From NCBI GenBank assembly GCA_017612655.1, contig JAGAFM010000013.1, positions 1 through 19,267 on the forward strand: DNA of 19,267 nt, read 5' to 3'. The first letter of the stretch is position 1. Every line of letters begins with the position of its first letter. Positions 7,519 through 14,977 of this stretch are shown one piece after another. Origin of the DNA: Clostridia bacterium. Its GTDB lineage: Bacteria > Bacillota > Clostridia > Oscillospirales > CAG-272. Under the pieces are notes generated by a model that worked only from the letters and a program-made list of their open reading frames with translations, did no database searches and was not told the DNA's origin. Position numbers and translations under genes: made by a program.

Positions 7519-7595
7519 TCAGCTGGCCGCGACGGCCGTTCTCCGGCTTCTGCTTTCGCATCTAGAATACTGCTATCGATAGAAAGGCGTTTCCC

Positions 7596-8804
7596 ATGAA
7601 ATACTTTGTGCTGATTCCGGACGGAATGGCCGATTATCCCCTGCCTTCTCTCGGAGGGAAGACCCCGATGGAAGCGGCGAACAAGCCCATGATGGACAGG
7701 CTGGCCAGAGAGGCCTTCGTCGGCCTCGTTTCCAATGTTCCGGACGGAATGGTCCCGGAAAGCGACACCGCCAACCTCGCGATTCTGTCCTACGACCCGA
7801 AAGTGTACTCCAACGGCCGCTCGCCTCTGGAGGCGGTAAGCATGGGCCTGTCCCTGTCGGAGGAGGACACGGCGATCCGTTGCAACGTCGTGACCCTTTC
7901 GGAGGAACCGGAGGCGTACGAGGAAAAAACCATTCTCGATCATTCGGCGGACGAGATCTCAACGGCCGAAGCGGCCGAGCTGATCCGGACGGTGAATGCG
8001 GAACTCGGAACCGATGATATCCGGTTTTACCCGGGCATCAGCTACCGTCACTGCCTGCTGTGGCGGAATGTGCCTGATCTCGTGGATTTTGCGCGCCCGC
8101 ATGATCACCTGGGGGAGCGGATCGCACCCTTTCTCCCTGCAGGAGAGAAGGGAAAACCGTTTCTGGATCTGATGCAGCGCAGCTATGGGATATTGAACCG
8201 TCATCCGGTGAACGAAAGGCGAAGAGAGAGAGGCCTGAAACCCGCCAATTCCATTTGGCTCTGGTCTCCCGGAAAGAAGCCGCAGCTCCCTGATTTTTTC
8301 GAAAAATGGGGCGTCCGCGGCACCGTGATTTCTGCGGTTGACCTGATTAAAGGAATCGGGATCTGCGCCGGGATGAAGACGGTCGACGTGGAAGGCGCAA
8401 CCGGCAACTTCAGGACCAATTACCGCGGAAAGGCGGAAGCGGCGATTGAAGCGTTCAAAACGGGTTCCGATTTTGTCTATGTTCACGTGGAAGGGCCGGA
8501 CGAATGCGGCCATCGGGCGGAAACGGAAAACAAGATTACCTGCATCGAACGCATCGACCGTGAAATCCTGACACCGGTATTTGAAGCTCTGCGTTCTTTC
8601 GGGGAACCGTTTCGGATCATGGTTCTTCCGGACCATCCGACTCCCATCTCCCGCAGAACTCATACAATGGACCCGGTCCCGTTCCTGATCTGGAGCAGCG
8701 ACCGGAAGAGAGAAGGGGCGGAATCCTTTACGGAGGACGGAGTCGGAGTCTCCGGCTTTTACCTTCCGGACGGATCCGAACTGCTCTCCTATCTGATTAC
8801 ATAG
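7596..8804 (+). CDS. ApgM-type alkaline-phosphatase-superfamily enzyme, probable homoserine kinase
   Basis: 402-residue member of the archaeal-type cofactor-independent phosphoglycerate mutase family. The metal and nucleophile residues of the alkaline phosphatase superfamily are visible: D9 in IPDGMAD, the presumed nucleophile S56 in PESDTANLAIL, D302 and H306 in EGPDECGH, D346-H347 in LPDHPTP and H356. A subset of bacterial members (the TIGR02535 group) is annotated as proposed homoserine kinase, because those genes lie with threonine genes in genomes lacking classical thrB. A threonine synthase gene lies in the same operon 2.4 kb downstream, supporting that reading here; phosphoglycerate mutase activity remains the alternative. 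The ribosome binding site GAAAGGCG ends six bases before the ATG. First gene of a six-gene operon. Confidence 0.88.
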   Translation: MKYFVLIPDGMADYPLPSLGGKTPMEAANKPMMDRLAREAFVGLVSNVPDGMVPESDTANLAILSYDPKVYSNGRSPLEAVSMGLSLSEEDTAIRCNVVTLSEEPEAYEEKTILDHSADEISTAEAAELIRTVNAELGTDDIRFYPGISYRHCLLWRNVPDLVDFARPHDHLGERIAPFLPAGEKGKPFLDLMQRSYGILNRHPVNERRRERGLKPANSIWLWSPGKKPQLPDFFEKWGVRGTVISAVDLIKGIGICAGMKTVDVEGATGNFRTNYRGKAEAAIEAFKTGSDFVYVHVEGPDECGHRAETENKITCIERIDREILTPVFEALRSFGEPFRIMVLPDHPTPISRRTHTMDPVPFLIWSSDRKREGAESFTEDGVGVSGFYLPDGSELLSYLIT

Positions 8805-8826
8805 AAAGGCGGGGTTCTCTTTTCCC

Positions 8827-9531
8827 ATGAAGAACGAAAACGACGAGACCTTTTTCTCCTCACTGCTGGAAATGACAGAGTCCGAACCGAAGACCGAGAA
8901 CGGTGGGACGGCCGGTCAGAATGAGTCCGCCTCCGAGGCGGGTGTCGTTCAGGCGACAGAAAAGAAACCGTCCAGGGAGCGGAAGCCCCGATTTCCTGCC
9001 GCGAAGGAAGCGGCGGAATGGATGGAGCTTCTGGCCTTCTCCGTCGCGGTCGTCATTTTAATCTTTTCCTTTTTCTGCCGGATCGCCGTCGTGGACGGCC
9101 CCTCCATGGAACAGACGCTTTACGACGGACAGATTCTGATGGTTTCCGATCTGTTCTACGAGCCGAAGCAGGGGGATGTCATCGTCTTTCAGTCCCCCAC
9201 TATCCTCGGCAACAAAGCCATCGTGAAACGCGTGATAGCCGTCGGGGGGCAGACAGTCGATATCGATTTCGACACCTGGACCGTTACGGTTGACGGGGTT
9301 CCGTTAGAGGAAGAATATGTCAATTATATGAAACAGATTTCCATGGACCGGGAGTCCCGTCTGTCCTATCCGCTGACGGTGGAAGAGGGGAAACTGTTTG
9401 TCATGGGAGACAACCGGAACAATTCCACCGACTCCCGCAGCGTCCTGATCGGGCAGGTGGATGAGCGGTTTGTTTTGGGAAGAGTTCTCTTCCGGTTGTT
9501 CCCGCTGTCCTCCTTCGGCACCATCCGCTGA
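8827..9531 (+). CDS. lepB: Signal peptidase I
   Basis: Membrane-bound leader peptidase (S26 family) of 234 residues that cleaves signal peptides from exported proteins. It has one transmembrane segment (about residues 66-86), the catalytic Ser93 in DGPSMEQTL, the general-base Lys134 in AIVKRVIAVGG, and the box GDNRNNSTDSR (194-204). All catalytic elements are intact. The cytoplasmic N-terminus is unusually long, about 62 residues, acidic and low-complexity; most Gram-positive type I signal peptidases have far fewer residues before the membrane anchor. It begins 22 bases after the apgM-like gene, and its ribosome binding site is weak and distant (GAAAGG about 17 bases upstream), suggesting translational coupling. 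The order lepB-rbgA-rnhB is a common Firmicutes arrangement. Confidence 0.95.
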   Translation: MKNENDETFFSSLLEMTESEPKTENGGTAGQNESASEAGVVQATEKKPSRERKPRFPAAKEAAEWMELLAFSVAVVILIFSFFCRIAVVDGPSMEQTLYDGQILMVSDLFYEPKQGDVIVFQSPTILGNKAIVKRVIAVGGQTVDIDFDTWTVTVDGVPLEEEYVNYMKQISMDRESRLSYPLTVEEGKLFVMGDNRNNSTDSRSVLIGQVDERFVLGRVLFRLFPLSSFGTIR

Positions 9532-9576
9532 GGGGGAAAAGGTTACTGATCATCTGAAAGAAGGGGGGGCTGCGCG

Positions 9577-10482
9577 GTGCCGTCCGAACAGATTCAGTGG
9601 TTTCCCGGGCACATGGCCAAAACCAGAAGGCTGATCCGGGAAAATCTGACTGCCGTGGATCTTGTCATCGAGATGCTGGATGCGCGGATTCCCTTCAGTT
9701 CGAAAAACCCGGAAATCGGGAAATGGATTGGTGAGAAGCCGGTTGTCACCGTTCTGTCCAAGGCGGCGATGGCGGATCCGGCCGTGTCCGCTCTCTGGGT
9801 GCAGTCGTACCGACAGCGGGGGAAAACCGCGGTTTTGCTGGACTGCCTGACCGGAGAAGGGATGGAAGGTCTGACCCGGGAGATCGCAAACCTGACCTCG
9901 GAACGGAGGGAACGTTACGATCAGAAAGGAATGACGGGACGTAGAATGCGGGCCATGATTGTCGGCATTCCGAACGTCGGAAAGTCCTCTCTGATCAACC
10001 GGATCGCCGGGAACCGTTCCGCAAAGGTGGAAAACCGTCCCGGCGTCACGATGCAGAAACAGTGGGTTCCGACCTCGGCCGGCGTGGATCTTCTGGATAT
10101 GCCGGGAGTTCTCTGGCCGAAATTCGAAGATCCGACCGTCGGGGAGAATCTCGCCATTACCGGTGCCATCCGGGATGTGATTCTGGATGCGGAGAGAATC
10201 GCCTATGCGCTGATCGGACGACTTCGCAGGCTGTATCCGGACGCTTTGAGCGTCCGATACCGGCTCGGGGATCCGGAGCAGTACCGGAATCTCGCCGACT
10301 GGGAGCTTGCGGAGTATATCGGGAGAAAACGGGGACTGCTTGTCTCCGGAGGCGAGGTGGATCTGGAACGGACCGCCCGTCTCCTGATCGAAGAATTCCG
10401 ATCGCTGAAGATCGGGAGAATTACGCTGGAACGGCCGGAAACGGTCCGGGGCGGAGAGAAAGAGCCGGAAAGAGATGTCTGA
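9577..10482 (+). CDS. rbgA: YlqF/RbgA-family circularly permuted ribosome-assembly GTPase
   Basis: 301-residue GTPase expected to act late in 50S subunit assembly. Permuted motif order is visible: the G4 region comes first (residues 57-64), then G1 (GIPNVGKS, 130-137), G2 (PGVT, about 155-158) and G3 (DMPG, 174-177), followed by a helical C-terminal domain. The N-terminal signature IQWFPGHMAKTRR is typical. The G4 motif, normally NKxD, reads S61-K-A-A64, so both the Asn and the specificity Asp are lost; the P-loop and DxPG are normal. It starts at a GTG (9577) behind a G-rich ribosome binding site about seven bases upstream. It overlaps rnhB by eight bases. Family assignment is firm, but guanine specificity is open to question. 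Confidence 0.93.
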   Translation: MPSEQIQWFPGHMAKTRRLIRENLTAVDLVIEMLDARIPFSSKNPEIGKWIGEKPVVTVLSKAAMADPAVSALWVQSYRQRGKTAVLLDCLTGEGMEGLTREIANLTSERRERYDQKGMTGRRMRAMIVGIPNVGKSSLINRIAGNRSAKVENRPGVTMQKQWVPTSAGVDLLDMPGVLWPKFEDPTVGENLAITGAIRDVILDAERIAYALIGRLRRLYPDALSVRYRLGDPEQYRNLADWELAEYIGRKRGLLVSGGEVDLERTARLLIEEFRSLKIGRITLERPETVRGGEKEPERDV

Positions 10483-11149
10483 GAGAAGAAAGAAGGAGCC
10501 GCTGAACCCGTTCCTGGAAGAAGAGGCTTATGCGCAGGGATTCGTTTCCGTCTGCGGATGTGACGAAGCCGGAAGGGGCCCGCTTGCAGGCCCCGTTGTC
10601 GCGGCCGCGGTGATTCTGCCCCGCGGACTCGTCATCCCGGGCCTGGATGATTCCAAAAAGCTGTCGGAAAAGAAAAGAGAAGAGCTTTTTGATCTCATTC
10701 GCGCCGAATCGGTCGCATACGGGACCGCGGAAGCAAGCGCGCAGGAAATAGACGAAATCAACATTCTGAACGCTTCCATGCTTGCCATGAGGCGGGCGAT
10801 GGAGGCTCTGCCCGTTCCCGCGGATTTTGCCCTCATTGACGGAAACACCGCACGCGGCTTTTCCGTTCCCGTCCGGACAGTCGTCGGAGGGGACGGCATT
10901 TCCCCATCGATTGCCGCGGCGTCCGTTCTTGCCAAAGTTTCGCGAGACCGGTTCTGCATGAAACTCGAACAGGAGTACCCGGGATACGGATTCGCCAAAC
11001 ATAAAGGATATCCGACCAAAGAGCACCGCGACGCGGTAAAGGCGCTCGGTCCCTCACCGGTTCACCGGAAAACGTTCCTTCGTTTTTTGGATGCCGGAGC
11101 GGAGACATCTTCCGGGCCCGGAAAGGAAAAGCAGCAAGGACAAGGCTGA
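10475..11149 (+). CDS. rnhB: Ribonuclease HII
   Basis: Cytoplasmic endonuclease of 224 residues that removes RNA from RNA-DNA hybrids and misincorporated ribonucleotides. The catalytic acids are visible: D30-E31 in CGCDEAGRGPLAGP, D122 in LIDGN and D158 in ASVLAKVSRD, with the later YPTKEHRDAVKALGPSPVHRKTF segment typical of the family. The start overlaps the last eight bases of the rbgA-like gene, so translation is probably coupled. The last 20 or so residues, after the conserved core, are a charged tail unique to this protein. The ylqF-rnhB adjacency is common in Firmicutes. Confidence 0.96.
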   Translation: MSERRKKEPLNPFLEEEAYAQGFVSVCGCDEAGRGPLAGPVVAAAVILPRGLVIPGLDDSKKLSEKKREELFDLIRAESVAYGTAEASAQEIDEINILNASMLAMRRAMEALPVPADFALIDGNTARGFSVPVRTVVGGDGISPSIAAASVLAKVSRDRFCMKLEQEYPGYGFAKHKGYPTKEHRDAVKALGPSPVHRKTFLRFLDAGAETSSGPGKEKQQGQG

Positions 11150-11165
11150 CAGGAAAGGAATACAA

Positions 11166-12677
11166 ATGCTTCATTATCTCAGCACCCGCGGCGGAACGGC
11201 CGCAAATACCCGGATCCGCAGTGCGGAGGCGATACTGCGCGGGCTCGCCCCCGACGGAGGGCTTTTCATGCCGGAACGCATTCCGGCACTGACCCGCGAC
11301 GATCTGAAAAAGCTCTGCGGGCAGACCTATCCGGAACGTGCCTCGTTCCTCCTTTCCCGGTTTCTCGACGACTATCCGGTCTCAGAACTGGAAGCTTACG
11401 CAAGGGATGCCTATGGAGAAGACCGTTTTCCGGGCGGAGCCGCACCCCTTCATAATCTGGACGGACGCCGCTCTGTTCTGGAGCTCTGGCACGGTCCCAC
11501 CTGCGCCTTCAAGGACATGGCTCTGCAGATGATGCCGAAGCTGCTGTCCGGTTCGCTTCGTCTGACGGGCGAAGCCAGAACCGCCGTCATTCTGGTCGCG
11601 ACTTCCGGGGACACCGGAAAAGCCGCACTGGAGGGATTCCGCGACGTTCCGCAGGTCCGGATCCTGGTCTTCTATCCGGAAGACGGAGTATCCCGGATGC
11701 AGAAACTGCAGATGGCGACCCAGGAAGGCGGCAACGTCGGCGTGCTCGCGATCTCCGGTAATTTTGACGATGCCCAGACCGGTGTCAAATCGATTTTTTC
11801 GGATCCCGGTACCGCCGATGCCCTGGAGCGCGCGGGGTGCTTTTTCTCCTCCGCCAATTCAATCAACTGGGGACGTCTCGCGCCCCAGATCGTGTACTAT
11901 GTTTCCGCGTACTGTGATCTGGTCACCAAGGGAAGCATCCGACTCGGGGACGAGATCGTTTTCTCCGTTCCGACCGGAAATTTCGGGAACATCTTTGCGG
12001 GATACCTTGCCAAGCGGATGGGCGTCCCGATCCGCAGATTCCTCTGCGCCTCCAATCGAAATCATATCCTGACGGATTTCCTGAAAACCGGAGTATATGA
12101 CAGGAACCGGCCGTTTCACACGACGATGTCTCCGTCCATGGATATCCTGATCTCCAGCAACCTGGAGAGACTGCTTTATACCGTTACGGGTTCCGGACTG
12201 ACTTCAGGCTGGATGACACAGTTAAAAGAGAACGGGGTCTATCGTGTGCCCGATGCCGTGCGGTCGTCCATTCGGGAATCTTTCCTTGGGTATTACTGTG
12301 ACGAGGCACAGACCATTTCTGCGATTCGAAACACTTACGAGCAGTTCGGGTATCTGATTGATCCGCATACCGCTGTCGCCGTTCATGCGGCGAACCGCTA
12401 TCGGGAAGAAACGGGGGATCCGGTTCCCACCGTCATCCTCTCCACTGCCAGCCCGTACAAGTTTGCCGGGGCTGTTCTGTCCGCCCTCTCCGGCTCTGTT
12501 CCGGAAGACGAGTTCGAAGCCCTCTCCGCGCTCTCTCACATGACAGGAACCGAAATACCGGCTCAGCTTGCCTCCCTTCGGGAGAAACCGGTCCGATTCC
12601 GGACGGTTCTTTCCCCGGATGAAATGACGGGGGCGACCCTGTCGTTTGTCAAAACGTTATGTCCGTCTTTGTCATAG
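11166..12677 (+). CDS. thrC: Threonine synthase
   Basis: PLP-dependent enzyme that converts O-phospho-L-homoserine to threonine, the last step of the pathway. 503 residues, matching the longer type of the family. The N-terminal signature is YLSTRGG; the PLP-binding lysine is K116 in WHGPTCAFKDMAL, followed by ATSGDTGKAALEGF (145-158), SANSINWGRLAPQIVYY and the phosphate-binding PTGNFGN loop. I chose ATG 11166 because AGGAAAGGA lies about eight bases upstream and the protein then begins at the usual point; the frame is open for 25 further codons inside rnhB, but they have no homology. It starts 16 bases after rnhB and overlaps the next gene by 19 bases. The operon also encodes an ApgM-like probable homoserine kinase, its expected supplier of substrate. 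Confidence 0.96.
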   Translation: MLHYLSTRGGTAANTRIRSAEAILRGLAPDGGLFMPERIPALTRDDLKKLCGQTYPERASFLLSRFLDDYPVSELEAYARDAYGEDRFPGGAAPLHNLDGRRSVLELWHGPTCAFKDMALQMMPKLLSGSLRLTGEARTAVILVATSGDTGKAALEGFRDVPQVRILVFYPEDGVSRMQKLQMATQEGGNVGVLAISGNFDDAQTGVKSIFSDPGTADALERAGCFFSSANSINWGRLAPQIVYYVSAYCDLVTKGSIRLGDEIVFSVPTGNFGNIFAGYLAKRMGVPIRRFLCASNRNHILTDFLKTGVYDRNRPFHTTMSPSMDILISSNLERLLYTVTGSGLTSGWMTQLKENGVYRVPDAVRSSIRESFLGYYCDEAQTISAIRNTYEQFGYLIDPHTAVAVHAANRYREETGDPVPTVILSTASPYKFAGAVLSALSGSVPEDEFEALSALSHMTGTEIPAQLASLREKPVRFRTVLSPDEMTGATLSFVKTLCPSLS

Positions 12678-13465
12678 CCGATTTCCATCTTTCCGGTTCC
12701 GTGGAGAAGCCGATGGACCGCTTCGGTTCCCGCTGGCGGAACTACCGGGAGAAAATTCCTGCCCGCTGGAGAGAAACGGTTCGGGACGGGGACACCGTCA
12801 TTCTTCCGGGCGATCTGTCCTGGGGCATGACGCTGGATGAGGCGGATGCGGATCTTCGCTTTCTGGAGGGACTTCCCGGGCAGAAGATCCTGCTGAAAGG
12901 GAATCACGACTACTGGTGGCCGACTTCGGCCAAATTTCAGTCCTACCTGGACAGGGAGGGCTTCTCCACTATCCGTTTCCTCTACAACAGCGCCTTCCTC
13001 TGTGAATCGTTTATTATCTGCGGAACGAGAGGATGGTATTCCGACGCGCGCCAGGGCGGCAGGGACGAAGCGGACGACGCGAAGATCCTTGCGAGGGAGG
13101 CCGGCAGGCTGACTCTTTCCCTGAAAGAGGGAGTCAAGCTGCGGGAACGGTGCGAACGGGAGGACGGAACATCACCCGAAATCCTTGCCTTTCTGCATTA
13201 TCCGCCGCTGTTTGCCGATACCGTCAGTCCGGAACTGATCGGCGTCCTGGAACGCTTCTGCGTCCGCAGATGCTATTTCGGGCACATCCACGGAGTGTAT
13301 TCCGTCCCCGCCCTGAGAAAGTACAAAGGGATGGAGTTCCGCCTGATTTCCTCGGATTATCTGGATTTTTACCCGTTTTGGATCGATCCGCTGCCTCCGG
13401 CTGGTCCGGACGGTTCCGTTCACAGAAGTTCCGATTTTTGTCCGGAAATTGTAACAGAAAAGTAA
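12659..13465 (+). CDS. Calcineurin-like metallophosphoesterase
   Basis: 268-residue phosphoesterase of the calcineurin-like superfamily with a complete dinuclear metal site: D8-F-H10, G51-D52 in GDLSWGM, G81-N-H-D84 (GNHDYWW), H180 in LHYPP, and H209/H211 in GHIHG. No signal peptide or membrane segment, so it is probably cytoplasmic. The start lies inside the last 19 bases of thrC without a clear ribosome binding site, so translation is probably coupled. This subtype (GDLSWGM with GNHDYWW) is widespread in Clostridia, and I know of no established substrate. No terminator follows; the CIRCE element of hsp20 begins seven bases after its stop, so read-through into hsp20 is possible. Confidence 0.9.
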   Translation: MSVFVIADFHLSGSVEKPMDRFGSRWRNYREKIPARWRETVRDGDTVILPGDLSWGMTLDEADADLRFLEGLPGQKILLKGNHDYWWPTSAKFQSYLDREGFSTIRFLYNSAFLCESFIICGTRGWYSDARQGGRDEADDAKILAREAGRLTLSLKEGVKLRERCEREDGTSPEILAFLHYPPLFADTVSPELIGVLERFCVRRCYFGHIHGVYSVPALRKYKGMEFRLISSDYLDFYPFWIDPLPPAGPDGSVHRSSDFCPEIVTEK

Positions 13466-13472
13466 CGATGCG

Positions 13473-13499
13473 TTAGCACTCTCCTATTGACAGTGCTAA
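13473..13499 (+). promoter_or_regulatory. CIRCE operator (HrcA binding site)
   Basis: TTAGCACTC (13473-13481), a nine-base spacer and CAGTGCTAA (13491-13499) match the CIRCE consensus TTAGCACTC-N9-GAGTGCTAA at 17 of 18 arm positions; the only change is G to C at the first base of the right arm. It overlaps the -35 box of the hsp20 promoter, where bound HrcA would block RNA polymerase until heat shock titrates the GroE chaperonin that keeps HrcA active. hrcA itself is not in the window. Confidence 0.93.
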
Positions 13500-13515
13500 C
13501 GCATTGTGCTATAAT
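13487..13515 (+). promoter_or_regulatory. Perfect-consensus sigma-A promoter of hsp20
   Basis: TTGACA (13487-13492), 17 bases, TATAAT (13510-13515): both hexamers and the spacing are exact consensus. The -35 overlaps the spacer and right arm of the CIRCE element. Such a strong promoter needs tight repression, which CIRCE supplies. Transcription is expected to start near 13522. Confidence 0.92.
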
Positions 13516-13521
13516 AGTGGC

Positions 13522-13656
13522 AACAAAGGAACAGAGAAATCTCTTCCCGGGGGTTCCCTCCGGGAGGATCAAAGCCCTCCTTCCCTTGCCGCTTCCGCTT
13601 CTTCCGGCGACCGCCGGAAAATCAAAGAGGGGAAGCATTGACAGGAGGTCTGACTT
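13522..13656 (+). other. Long structured leader of hsp20 mRNA, possible thermosensor
   Basis: The 135-base untranslated leader holds a hairpin TCCCGG/CCGGGA (13545-13565) and a 7-bp hairpin TTCCGGC/GCCGGAA (13602-13619). CCTCCT at 13576-13581 is fully complementary to the Shine-Dalgarno AGGAGG at 13643-13648; pairing of the two would enclose the second hairpin and hide the ribosome binding site. Leaders of small heat-shock genes are classic sites of RNA thermometers in other bacteria. The pairing is seen in the sequence; temperature control is inference, and a six-pair helix closing a long loop would be marginal alone. Confidence 0.4.
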
Positions 13657-14118
13657 ATGTTACCGAGCATTTTTGGAGACAACCGTTTCTTTGGCGAGAA
13701 CCTGTTTGACGACTGGTTCGCATTTCCGTTCGACCGGGAGCTGCGCGGGACGGAGAAAAAACTGTACGGAAAGAACGCGGCGCACGTCATGAAGACGGAT
13801 ATCCGGGAGGGGGAGGATTCCTATGAGATCCTCGTCGATCTCCCCGGGTTCAAGAAAGAGGACGTGACCATTTCCCTGGAGAACGGCTATCTGACCGTCG
13901 GCGCGTCGAAAACGGTCGACCAGAACGAAGAGAACAAGAAAGGTCAGCTGATCCGCCAGGAGCGCTATTCCGGTTCCATGCAGCGCAGTTTCTACGTCGG
14001 CGAGGCAGTGACGGAAGAGGACATCAGGGCGAAAATGGAGCACGGTCTTCTGACCCTGACGGTTCCGAAGAGAGAAGCAAGAAAGCTTCCCGAGAAAAAG
14101 ACGATCGCGATCGAATAA
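13657..14118 (+). CDS. Small heat shock protein, Hsp20/alpha-crystallin family
   Basis: ATP-independent holdase of 153 residues that binds unfolding proteins in the cytoplasm. The N-terminal arm (about 1-43) is Phe-rich. The alpha-crystallin domain (about 44-140) includes VDLPGFKKEDVTISLENGYLTV and the family's C-terminal signature GLLTLTVPK. The C-terminal I-x-I anchor for oligomer assembly is I150-A-I152. The ribosome binding site AGGAGG (13643-13648) is eight bases from the ATG. It is monocistronic, driven by a consensus promoter under a CIRCE operator and ended by the terminator at 14201-14247. Control of a small heat-shock gene by HrcA, and not only the groE/dnaK operons, is implied. Confidence 0.95.
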   Translation: MLPSIFGDNRFFGENLFDDWFAFPFDRELRGTEKKLYGKNAAHVMKTDIREGEDSYEILVDLPGFKKEDVTISLENGYLTVGASKTVDQNEENKKGQLIRQERYSGSMQRSFYVGEAVTEEDIRAKMEHGLLTLTVPKREARKLPEKKTIAIE

Positions 14119-14190
14119 CAGAGAACGGTTCCCGAAGGGGTTTCCTTTCGGAAATCTGAGTTGAAGCCGAATCGGCAAAAAGCAAACGGA

Positions 14191-14247
14191 ACAAAAAGAA
14201 GCCCGGAAGCGGGAGGCGCAGCCTCCGCTTTCGGGCGGTTTCTTTTT
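14191..14247. terminator. Bidirectional terminator between hsp20 and rpmA
   Basis: A long stem pairs 14201-14217 with 14221-14236 around a three-base loop, with one mismatch and one bulge. It is flanked by an A-rich run on the left and TTTCTTTTT (14239-14247) on the right, so it can end both the rightward hsp20 and the leftward rplU-prp-rpmA transcripts. The rest of the 14119-14271 gap holds only a weak hairpin around 14130-14152. Confidence 0.88.
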
Positions 14248-14271
14248 GCGATTGCCTGGGATCCGGTCCGA

Positions 14272-14553
14272 TTACTCAGCAGTGAGAACGCTGACGCGCT
14301 TCTTGTTGCCGCTGTAGCGCTCGAATTTCACAACGCCGTCCGTCAGTGCGTAAAGCGTGTCGTCCGAGCCGATCCCGACGTTCTTCCCGGGATGAACGTT
14401 GGTCCCTCTCTGACGTACGATAATATTCCCGGCGACTACCGACTGCCCGTCGGACTTTTTGACGCCGAGTCTCTGTGCGTTGGAGTCCCGTCCGTTCTTG
14501 GTGGAGCCGACTCCTTTTTTATGTGCAAAAAATTGCAGGCCCAGTTTCAACAT
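14272..14553 (-). CDS. rpmA: Large ribosomal subunit protein bL27
   Basis: 93-residue ribosomal protein whose N-terminus reaches the peptidyl-transferase centre. It begins with the Firmicutes-type extension MLKLGLQFF before AHKKGVGSTKNGRDS; the Prp protease is expected to cut after F9 to expose A10, which the ribosome requires. The body (RLGVKKSDGQ, GNIIVRQRGTNVHPGKNVGIGSDDTLYAL) is typical. GGAGG lies eight bases before the ATG. Last gene of the rplU-prp-rpmA operon. The obg GTPase gene that often follows is absent, replaced by a terminator. Confidence 0.98.
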   Translation of the reverse strand: MLKLGLQFFAHKKGVGSTKNGRDSNAQRLGVKKSDGQSVVAGNIIVRQRGTNVHPGKNVGIGSDDTLYALTDGVVKFERYSGNKKRVSVLTAE

Positions 14554-14614
14554 GGTTCAAACCTCCGTATTCATGAATCGGGTGATGTTGGGGGGGAAAA
14601 CCGCGACGGTCTGT

Positions 14615-14962
14615 CTACCGTTCCTCGGTTTCGACTTCGAGATAATCGTAGTAGTCTTCCAGGAGAGAGACCAGCTGCAGGTAATACCCGTAAATCAGGG
14701 AAGCGGCGGCATACTGCTTTTTTTCATCCGCTGACCCGGGTAAAGCGGATTCGCAGATCACGGTGACATTCGTGGTCTTTTCCTCAACCGTGTAGGCGAC
14801 GTCAAGCCCGTGTACCACTTCCAGCGTGTTGACAACCAGCATGGTCATTGCGGAGAGTGCGGCGCAGACAACATCCTGACCGGCGTCTCCGAATCCGGCG
14901 TGACCGGTTTCGCGGAAACCGTAGTAAACGCCTCTCCTGCAGTAGAAAACGATCCTCGTCAT
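14615..14962 (-). CDS. prp: Ribosomal-processing cysteine protease Prp
   Basis: 115-residue cysteine protease (YsxB family) that removes the N-terminal extension of bL27. The catalytic pair is intact: His21 in TGHAGFGDAGQD and Cys33 in DVVCAALSA, at the usual spacing of 12. The central helix MTMLVVNTLEVV and a Glu/Tyr-rich C-terminus (YYDYLEVETEE) fit the family. It lies 15 bases after the bL21 stop with no clear ribosome binding site, which suggests translational coupling, and 61 bases before the bL27 start. Its presence matches the FF|AHKK cleavage site of the neighbouring bL27. Confidence 0.95.
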   Translation of the reverse strand: MTRIVFYCRRGVYYGFRETGHAGFGDAGQDVVCAALSAMTMLVVNTLEVVHGLDVAYTVEEKTTNVTVICESALPGSADEKKQYAAASLIYGYYLQLVSLLEDYYDYLEVETEER

Positions 14963-14977
14963 AACGGGAACGCGGGA

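Noticed and set aside
7490..7595. A promoter or T-box-like leader before the threonine operon
   Set aside because: There is a -10-like TAGAAT at 7563-7568 but no acceptable -35 at 16-18 bases, and about 100 bases is too short for a T-box. The operon must have a promoter nearby, but I cannot place it.
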